NCBI GenBank assembly: GCA_946803715.1
Contig: CAMPET010000363.1
Location: 2,538-37,297 of the forward strand
Source of the DNA: Beroe ovata
Lineage: Eukaryota > Ctenophora > Nuda > Beroida > Beroidae
Direction of reading: 5' to 3'
Length of the DNA: 34,760 nucleotides
Below are positions 22,869 to 31,200 of this stretch, in pieces (positions within the stretch are counted from its first letter, which is position 1; the number at the start of each line of letters is the position of its first letter). Below the pieces are notes generated by a model, which was not told the origin of the DNA, did no database searches, and saw only the letters and a program-made list of their open reading frames with translations. Position numbers and translations under genes: made by a program.

Positions 22869-23069
22869 ATTGCTCTACTGGGACATGCTCAACCATCTCG
22901 ATTTGATGTCATTCCAAAGGGAAAAGGAGCGTTATATCATCAATTATGTCTAGAAGATCATCCATGGATTAGCTCCTAACGACATCGGACTGAAGTTGCA
23001 TGGACACATCCGTCTAGGATCAAGATGTTCCGAAGAAAGATGCTGCAGCCGTAAAGACCATTTACGGAG

Positions 23070-23333
23070 CAGTCTGGAGGAAGTTCGACCCTATAAAGCG
23101 GACTACCGCTTTTTCATCAAAAAATCCGACATTGATCAAAAAAGCGGACGTCCACTTTTGAACTTCTGTTTGTTATGCCATTCAATACAATAGAAGCACA
23201 ATGATCCAACTATCTCATTCGTTATGCCTCTCAAATGACAGCAACCTTGTTTCCACATGGACATCCACCAATAATATTCTGTTTGGTAATCATGACGTCT
23301 TGTATTCGTGGCGATTTGATGTAAAAGTTGGGT
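23070..23333 (-). mobile_element. MITE-like element, copy 2, truncated and inverted
   Basis: It starts with the same terminal repeat (CAGTCTGGAGGAAGTTCGAC) and follows the reverse complement of copy 1, including TCATTCG(T/C)TATGCCTCTC and TCATGA(C/T)GTCTTGTA. It breaks off after AAAAGTTGG at about 23333 without the second terminal repeat. The break coincides with the start of the 58-bp minisatellite. Confidence 0.85.
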
Positions 23334-23334
23334 A

Positions 23335-23597
23335 GAGTGGTGCATACGCCATGGAATGTTAAGAAGTGGTGTCAGCAGTAGGCAGTGGCGTAGAGTGGTA
23401 GTTACGTCATGGCATGTTTTGAAGTGGTGTCAGCAGTAATCAATGACGTAGAGTTGTGTATACGTCATGAAATGTCATGAAGTGATGTCAGCGGTAAGCA
23501 GTGACGTAGAGTGGTGCATACGCCATGGAATGATAAGAAGTGGTGTCAGCAGTGAGCAATGACGTAGAGTCGTGTATGCGTCATGGAATATTACGTA
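23335..23597 (+). repeat. 58-bp minisatellite, about 4.5 copies
   Basis: Units begin at 23335, 23393, 23451, 23509 and 23567, exactly 58 bases apart. Each has GAGT(G/T)GT near the start, then TACG(T/C)CATG, AAGTG(G/A)TGTCAGC and ends with TGACGTA or TGGCGTA. Direct repeats without unique spacers of this kind are a minisatellite, not a CRISPR array. Confidence 0.9.
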
Positions 23598-23724
23598 ATG
23601 TGTATCCAGATCACAAATAATGTAACGGTGTTTATTCAATCATATTCTTACATTTCGATCAATGTTCCCTCTGTACAGTGCACAGTGCACTGTAGTTGTG
23701 TACTCAGGGTCTTACCGGTCAAGC

Positions 23725-24020
23725 AATTTTAGGCCGGGGCCGGGGAATCATTACTCATTCTGTTTGAAAGACCTATAAGAAGACTGTCTTGTGAGATATT
23801 TATCACACAATACAGTCTTATTAAGTTATTATGACAACTTTTTATTTTTATCGAGCATTATCAAAACTCCCGCCCTGGCGACATTAAAATTTCGGCCGGG
23901 GCCGGGGAAAATAGGCGGAATTTTGGCCGAACTGGGACCGGGGCTGGGTTTTCGAGATTCAATTCTGCCAGGGGCCGGGATTGCTATTTCTGGCTGGACC
24001 GGGGTCCCGGTCGGGCCCTG
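23725..24020. repeat. GGCCGGGG-rich repeat stretch
   Basis: AGGCCGGGGCCGGGGAA occurs at about 23731 and a near copy, CGGCCGGGGCCGGGGAA, at about 23893. These are followed by related CCGGG words to 24020. The composition contrasts sharply with the flanks. It is probably part of an older mobile element. Confidence 0.55.
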
Positions 24021-25181
24021 AGTGTACTGTGTAGTTGTGAAGGATGAAGCTTATACCGTAACTAGCTTAAACAAAATCTACATGTTATAATGTAGTACTG
24101 ACAACGAGACATTTAAAATCGACTTTGGTCAAGACAGAGTGGTTATATGCCTAGCCTGGCGAACACGGTGAAGATCCTTACGGGACGGCATGTTTGTGTT
24201 TCACAATGAATCGAAACTGTGGTGTTACGTGCAAACTGTTACAGAAGTCGATTAACTAGGCCTAATTAACTAGGTATTCTTTAGAACAGCAGCTAGATTG
24301 CAGCGCCCCACAGTACAATTATTTGAGGTTATAATTAAGTTGTGATTAAGTTAGGAAGTTCGTTGCAACCCCACTACCTATAATACTATAATAGCCTTGT
24401 TTATCTTACTACTTATATTTCATCCTCATCTATATTATATACCATCTGAGTTAGAAACACCTTGTTTCATGTGCATCCTCCGAACACATACTAAGTAAAT
24501 TGTGGGTGAAAAACAGAGTAGGTGTGAGAGATACGGGGATTCCACGTACAGAGGTGTCGTTGTTAGGTAACTTCTTGTAAGTGCCCTATATTAGACGCTT
24601 GGACAGGTGTTCCTACTATTGATCTATTGATAATGGAGGCGCTGAACACGGATATTGAATTGAACACAGGAATATATCTCCAGAAATTTTCAGGCATAAA
24701 TATCATCAGTAATTTGATAACAATATGAAATTAATCAACGTCTTCGTCGATTTGATTTGAATCCCTGAGTCCAAATTGTAACCATCTTACTACTTATAAT
24801 TCGTCCTCAAATACACATGTATATGTATATCTGTCCGGCTCTTCCTTGTATACTACGGGTGTCAAGATCTGACACCACTCGGTAACCAAGCATACTGGTT
24901 GGAATGTTAGTGCCCACTCGAAGACGGGGAGCACGTAAAGTACCACACGTCTGACATCACTTGAGAATGAAAAGCATTTAGAATAGGTACCCGATTACTA
25001 TCAACACTTCAACTGATACGACTACCGATACTCTAACATTGTATTGTAACTGTGAAGAAATAGGATAGGCCTATGTATCAGTAATGAGATCACGATAACA
25101 GAGGCCAGAGGCCTCGGGTCCTGCTAGTCATTCTAAAATCATTGTAATGGAATGAGCTTGTATTGAGTCAGAGTCGACAGT

Positions 25182-26162
25182 TTATATTCCTGTCAGGGGA
25201 AAGGGAAAGCGGGGATCAGTAAAGTTGGTGTACTCCATGAGAAGGAAGTCTGGCTTGAAAATCTGATAGAGTTTGTCAATGAGTGCAGCATCTAGTTGTG
25301 GAAACCATTCCTTGGCTTTGATTGTCGAGCTCTGCGTCAGTACGCTGCTCCCATCGTAGGAATGAGGAACTGAAGTGTTGAGTTCCATAGCTCGGAAAAT
25401 CACATCGCTGTACTCCTGGGTATACTCCTGAGGGATTATATAGTGGTAGGAAGTATTGTGGAGGCACATCGCTTTGGTTTGGGGCATGAAGTGAGCATCA
25501 ACTTCGCCATGGTTAGCAGATATCCATTCTGTAAACTCTCGAAATGTAGGCAAAGTCGTCACATTATCACCATGTTTCACTGATCTTCCTGCATTGGCTA
25601 AAATTTCCTTGCGTATGTCATCAAAATACTTTCCATTCAAGCTTCTCATCATAAAATTGTACCCTGAAACCATTCTAGTCCATGGGTTCCGTATAGTGGT
25701 CAGCCAAACCGCATCTTTCAAAATTGCTGCGTTTTCTGCCATGTTTAGGTTTCTTATGAGGTTTTTGTTTGAATAATTGTGGAAATCTATATGCTCTTTC
25801 TTATCCTTTGCAAAGTGTAAAATGTCATTATTCGCAAGGAGAAGAGCTTCTTTCCAATTGGCATGACCCGATTTCAGTATCCCTCTAAAGCAGGTATGAA
25901 TGTTCTTCAAATAGTACAATCGGTAGTCACATGGTGTCCTCAATAAGATACCGCTAGACTTGAGCTCAGCGATCCGCCTCTCAACGATGCTTTGCAACTT
26001 GTTTGGATCAATTGCAGGTAGTCCATCACCGATTCGATTTGAATGACTCTCGGAATGAACCTGGACTGAGTCGAATATCTTGAAGTCCCCGAGGAAGCAT
26101 TTCAGGAAAATGAGTAAAATGATGATGACTCCTACCTTGACAACCTTCCATAATGAAGTCAT
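25182..26162 (-). CDS. Carbohydrate sulfotransferase (Sulfotransfer_2, CHST8-14-like), single exon
   Basis: A 326-residue Golgi type II enzyme expected to transfer sulfate from PAPS to a glycan. I start at the ATG at 26162-26160. The frame extends 17 codons upstream, but only to a TTG, and the chosen start puts the signal-anchor helix (about 7-20) right after a short basic tail. A stem follows. The 5'-phosphosulfate-binding motif is read as KSGHANWKEALL (97-108), in the place of the family's P-K-x-x-(S/C)-T-N-W-K. The 3'-phosphate-binding motif is clear: TIRNPWTRMVSGYN (156-169). DAHFMPQ (222-228) and the C-terminal KPDFLLMEY (303-311) also fit the family. The usual Pro before Lys is absent and His-Ala replaces Ser-Thr in the first motif, so acceptor use or activity may differ. 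Two other minus-strand genes are nearby but unrelated. Confidence 0.88.
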   Translation of the reverse strand: MTSLWKVVKVGVIIILLIFLKCFLGDFKIFDSVQVHSESHSNRIGDGLPAIDPNKLQSIVERRIAELKSSGILLRTPCDYRLYYLKNIHTCFRGILKSGHANWKEALLLANNDILHFAKDKKEHIDFHNYSNKNLIRNLNMAENAAILKDAVWLTTIRNPWTRMVSGYNFMMRSLNGKYFDDIRKEILANAGRSVKHGDNVTTLPTFREFTEWISANHGEVDAHFMPQTKAMCLHNTSYHYIIPQEYTQEYSDVIFRAMELNTSVPHSYDGSSVLTQSSTIKAKEWFPQLDAALIDKLYQIFKPDFLLMEYTNFTDPRFPFPLTGI

Positions 26163-26852
26163 GGGCAATTCTAGCCTAGTGGATGTTCGATTATGAATTT
26201 TGCGAAAAATCAAATCAATTTAATGATTGAATATTGATGTGGGTTTTTTTAGTAAAAGTGCTTTATTGCACTGGAAAGTGGAAAGCGTTCAAAAAGCAGC
26301 TAACATAAATGAGATTGGCCACGACTTTGATATTATGTACTACAGGGAATAGAATTATTCTATCAAATAGAATTATACGAACAAATATACGACGTTATAC
26401 CTACGAACTACAAGATGTAGTACATGTATACATCACGTAAATAAGGTTGAAAGATGGCATGATTAGATAAGCTTTAAAACCGGAAGACGAATACTCTATC
26501 ATATGAAATACTAGAAAAACCGTCAAGTGAACGTGATACACTTTCCATTGGGTACAACAACAGGACGTAAATTTATAACTATAGCTTAACATGACGTTAC
26601 TATGAATATGTTCGCATTTCACAGTACAGTATTTTGAACGAGGATTTTATAAACGAACACTTTGTCGCAATTCGGCCATTCCTCCAGATGAGCTCTGACA
26701 GATGATGCTTGCCCAGTGGTTTGACATTCGTTAATCTGTATAGTGCACATATTGTCCAAACTACGCATTTTGCCGTGAGTCAAAAAGAATACACGCAGCA
26801 ACTGGGAGCAACTCAAGAGATATAGGAGTCTTCCTCCGATCAGGATGTGCAT

Positions 26853-26961
26853 TCAAGAATTCGGAATTTCTGATAACGCACAGATGCAACAAGTGAAACA
26901 GTCGTTGTTAGTGAGTTAAACTTGTTGCATCTGTGCGTTATCAGAAATTCCGAATTCTTGA
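26853..26961. repeat. Perfect 42-bp inverted repeat with a 25-base loop
   Basis: Bases 26853-26894 (beginning TCAAGAATTCGGAATTTCTG) are exactly complementary to 26920-26961 with no mismatch. The loop is 26895-26919. Pairing stops abruptly at both ends. No terminal features of a known element and no coding frame are involved. Confidence 0.95.
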
Positions 26962-27654
26962 TCTCTCATGAGACTGCTACAAGACACTCTACTACTCCAA
27001 CTTCCTAACTTCCTAAAAACCGAAAAGGACAACGTTATCACTATGACCATCATCACAAATGAGCTCATGTTCACTATAACTCTATTACAGTAGTAGCACG
27101 TGTCCATGGCACGTGTCCATGGCACTTTCAACAAAAATCTTCACGTGCAACACTGCTGCACACTCCATTTCGTGACTTACAGCGGGACAAACAAACAAAC
27201 AACCAAATTATCTACCGTGTTTTATCCAAACAAATAAGGGACACGGTTAGTCTAATGAGGTAACCACATGAGGGATACTGCTATATGTAGTGGTGCTACC
27301 ATAATTACCATAATTACTAGGTACCCTATCAATGGTATGAAAAGTTGTCACCAAATAGTGCACAAAACGCACCATTTGCGAGTATACAAGTCTGGATAAA
27401 CCTGATCGATTTTTGCGAATTCCAATCGGTTGAATACCTCCTATTTTCACTATGTGGTAGTCTGTGGTTCGGGTGCCCTACCTGTCAGAAAATAATCTGA
27501 ATAATCATAGACAAAGTTCAATTAGCGTTGTACATTCTTTGAGGTGGCTTCCTTCGAGCTAGAGAACCTGGAGCAAGAGACCTTCGCGCTACTGTCTGCC
27601 GAAAGTTCTACTGAAATCCAAAGTCTATAGAGGTGTATGGGTATACTGCAAACA

Positions 27655-27961
27655 TAGCAAAATACAGGATATCGATTTTCTAATCCAAGGATTGGTATAA
27701 GAGAGGGAAGAATCTAAACTGTGAATCATCGGCGGTTACCCTACAGATGTAAGGCCCTCTCCTGTCAACTGCGATTCGGATCTCAGTATCAGCAGGTGGC
27801 TACAGAGAACGGAGGAGTTTCGGCCCACTGTACCCCTCGCAGCTTACAACTGCAAGGCTGGGCCACCCAGAACCCCGTAATTCTGAGCTTCACAGTTTAG
27901 AGAGACGGGGGGATTGGAGATAATCAATGGAGGGGAAGAACTGATCTGAATAAATAGATCA
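27655..27961 (-). repeat. Dispersed repeat, copy B
   Basis: Inverse of copy A at 22694-22868, with about 100 extra bases inside (about 27745-27860). The flanks do not match, so the shared block is about 175 bases. Its identity is unknown. Confidence 0.75.
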
Positions 27962-28161
27962 AAGTAAAACGTTAATAACTACACTGTCCCGAGATACTGT
28001 ATGCATATTTCCAGTTCAATGTCAAGTGAGTTATACAGTATATTGCCCCGAGTGAGTAGACTGAGCCGACGGATCCAAAGTCCGAATCACAAGGGGTTAG
28101 TCAGACTTGTGACTTATTTGAAACGCGCGGCGTTTCGTGAAAGGTCGCCACGACATTACCC

Positions 28162-28170
28162 TATATATAA
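28162..28170 (+). promoter_or_regulatory. TATA box upstream of the ammonium transporter gene
   Basis: TATATATAA lies about 110 bases before the chosen ATG (28274). A start of transcription about 30 bases further on would give a 5' leader of roughly 80 bases. A GCGCG-rich palindrome (about 28177-28192) sits at the expected start. Inferred from spacing only. Confidence 0.4.
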
Positions 28171-28273
28171 TCAGTACGCGCGTTGCGCGCGCGGCAGTTT
28201 GCAAGCCTACTAGCAATTCAAAGTACTTCAGCTCACTACTTCTCGGAAAATTTCCCTCATCTTTTTAACAGCA

Positions 28274-31200
28274 ATGGTCAGTTCGATAAGTCTCGATGTG
28301 GATGGCATAGCCGTGAAATTGGAATGGGACCAGTTCGTAAAGAATTTATCATCAACCAACGCTTCGCACACATATCAGGAAACAGTCAACATTGCAACCG
28401 TGATGCAGTGTAGTGTGATACTTTTTCTCATGCAGGTTTAGTTATGACACGTTTTCTTCCATAGGATGATGGGATGTTTAGCACTCATTACTTCAACTAT
28501 ACTTTTATTGATGCGATTGTGTTTTGCAGGCTGGTCAATTGATGGTCGAAGCCGGGTCATCATCTTCAAAACTGAGGTTGTATTCGTTAGTCCAGCAACA
28601 CCTAGCCACAGTACTGACCTGTGCGGTCTGCTTCTTTACCGTAGGGTGAGATGTACTAGACATATTATTTTGTCATCGTTATATGAGACCATGTATAATG
28701 TATATGACCATGTTGTCATGGTTATGGTCATATTATGCATGACCATGTTGTCATGGTTAATTGACCATGCTGTCATGGTTATATGACCATGTTGTCATGG
28801 TCATATGACCATGTTGCCATCGTTATGGTCATATTATGCATGACTAAGTTCAATGTTGTCATGGTTATATGACCATTGACCATGCTGTCATGGTTATATA
28901 ACCATGCTGTCAAGGTTATATCACCTTGCTATCACGGTTATATGACCATGTTGTCATGGTTATATGACCATGTTGTCGTATACAGTCATGTTGCTATAGT
29001 TTTACCACATGTTACCAATGGTTACTTCTTACAGTTACGGAATGTGTTACGGAGCAGGAAGCAAGTGGATTGGTTATCATGGTTATGGGTCATATGGAGC
29101 GGACCCACTAATATTCTATCGGGTAAGCAGTTACACGGTGACCTTTATCAGTATGATAATTTTCCCAAGGGGAACCTGGCGATATTTCGACTAGTTATGA
29201 GGTTCTTTAGTTTGTACGTCATGTTTCGATATTTATCGTTGGAAAACTCAAATTTGTTTCAAAAACCTGTATCAGTATGTATGACGAGGAATTCAGCTAT
29301 TAAACAGCGGTATTTAGGGAAGATGAACCATGGTTGCATGTTTCCGATAGGTCACCAACACGTCTCCCCACAGTTTGTCAGGATCCTAACAGCTGCAGGG
29401 CTAACACGAGGTTGTGTGTTGGAGAGAGTGCATCATCTTGCACACGTGCTCATCACGTGTACCACGTGTGTGCTGACACTCCCTCTTCTGACTCGCACCA
29501 CACAGGGCTCCGGCTGGGCTAGCTCTTCCTATCCCGCATTTAACACGGGTGTCATCGACTTTGGAGGTAAGAGGTGTCTCACTTGCTGAGGGGAAAGTAT
29601 GACGGTGTATCTAATCGGTTACTATATGTTTATGTATAACAATGTTATGGTAACCCCTGTAATTGTAAACTCGTGGTGAACGCCCCTGACTTACCCTTAC
29701 ATCAAGGTGTTGGCGATGTACATGTTGCTGGTTCTGTCACTGCTCTTGTTCTGCTACCCCTTATTGGTTCGAGACCCTTTTATGCCAACAGGCAACCAGG
29801 TATTTCTTATTGCTATGTTGACTGTGTTACGTACGTAACTTTAACATATTGTTGTTGCATAATGTGTTAAAGGGAAAGGTGGTCTCACGTATAATGTGTC
29901 TCAGTTGCGGAATGTGTCTCAGATGTATAATGTGTCTCAGGTAAAGGTGAGAGACCTGTAGGTCAAGACCCACTTCTCTGTGTTGTAGGAACCCTGCTAA
30001 CCTGGGCAGCTTGGTATGGACAGGTGTGTTCTGAACTTCAGCATGATGTTGAGAAATTCATATACACTGAGTCAGTTTCCTAGTTCATGTTTTGAATTTT
30101 GATTTATTTCCTGATATATGACTCGGTCCCACTGCAAGACGTCCATATAATTCATCTCGATATTACGTTACTCAGTTAAACTATAGAAATGAAACTTTGT
30201 CATAGAAGAGTTAACTATTTTCACAACAATAAACTTGAAAAGTTCAATCATCTTTCTCCAAGCTATGATAAATATAAGAATAAATCCATTACCAGCATTG
30301 TTCATAGATAATCATTGGTCCATCGGCCTTGTCGTGGGTGAGATGATATTATTTTGAGTCTCTTCCTGAATGCGAGGCCTTGTATCATCCAAAGATTGGA
30401 GCTCTATCACATTTCCGCTCCCTTCATTCACTTCAGTGCGACTTTTCATACACGCATGTGCCAATTTCAATGTCTTTTGTAAGATATCCGAGTTGAAGAC
30501 AGGGTTCAGTAGACTGTTCACTGGGATGATGCAGGTTGCTGTGATTTCAAACCAGCCGCTTGGTACGTATCTCTGTGTGAAGTGGTAGTACATCATGACT
30601 CCAAGGATGAGAAGCCAAGAGATGAGTTTTGTCCCAATAAGCAGCATCACTTTGATCGTTAGTTGATTTTTTGCTGATTTGCTTTCCATATTTACACTTT
30701 GCTTCGTCTTGATAAACTCGTAAAGGATTCTAATGTAAAATCCTGACATGATGGCCAATACAGCAAGAATGAAAGAAAAATAGATCTGTTTGTAAACTAT
30801 TAGTGATGCCCTAAAACCGAAAATATCCTGTACACAAACAGGGGACCAGCTGTAGAAGGACATTTCGTTGAAATCGAAATATTTAGGCTCATTCGTCATC
30901 GACTTCATTTTTTCCAGTTTCTCATAGAATCCAGAAGAGTTTGTGGCTCCACTAAAGTACGCAGAGAAGATTCTATCAACGTGGGCTTTGTTCTCGAAAT
31001 CTTCCTGGATGAAAGGATTCGATCTTGGGAAAGTGATCTTGATTCTGAAGATGTCCTGGATAGACTCTTCCGGTACAACTGGAAGAATGGAATGGAACAG
31101 GCTGAGAAGAACTAGCAAGATGGAAGCAATAGCGACTTTACTTACTGAAACACCTCTCGAGTATGGATACATGCACTTAAAACCCCTTGTTATACTGAGC

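Larger units (their letters stand above)
21924..25181. other. Gene-free stretch rich in repeats
   Basis: It holds a dispersed repeat (about 22694-22868), a truncated element copy (23070-23333), a 58-bp minisatellite (23335-23597) and GGCCGGGG-rich repeats (about 23725-24020). The 136-residue frame at 22496-22906 lies across the dispersed repeat and looks non-coding. The 3' untranslated parts of the two flanking genes should lie at its ends. Confidence 0.5.
26163..28161. other. Spacer with foldback and repeat copy; no clear gene
   Basis: It contains the perfect inverted repeat at 26853-26961, a direct doublet of GCACGTGTCCATG at about 27096-27124, and dispersed repeat copy B. A short coding-like stretch at 27544-27630 (28 codons to a TAG, after a possible acceptor) reads as an acidic peptide, but it has no partner exon. 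Confidence 0.5.

Noticed and set aside
22496-22906. 136-residue frame
   Set aside because: It overlaps a dispersed repeat whose second copy does not keep the frame, and it has no recognisable protein feature.
23335-23597. Regularly spaced repeats that might suggest CRISPR
   Set aside because: The 58-base units are contiguous without unique spacers, no cas genes are present and the genome is animal.
26163-26213. 17-codon upstream extension of the sulfotransferase frame
   Set aside because: It begins with TTG. The first ATG at 26162 gives the expected short cytoplasmic tail before the signal anchor.
26916-27134. 72-residue minus-strand frame
   Set aside because: Its end is made from the arm of the perfect inverted repeat; it has no domain and no coding support.
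28876-29589. 237-residue continuous frame on the plus strand
   Set aside because: It crosses the minisatellite and reads exon 3 of the transporter in the wrong frame. Only its last part (29374-29566) is coding, as exon 4.
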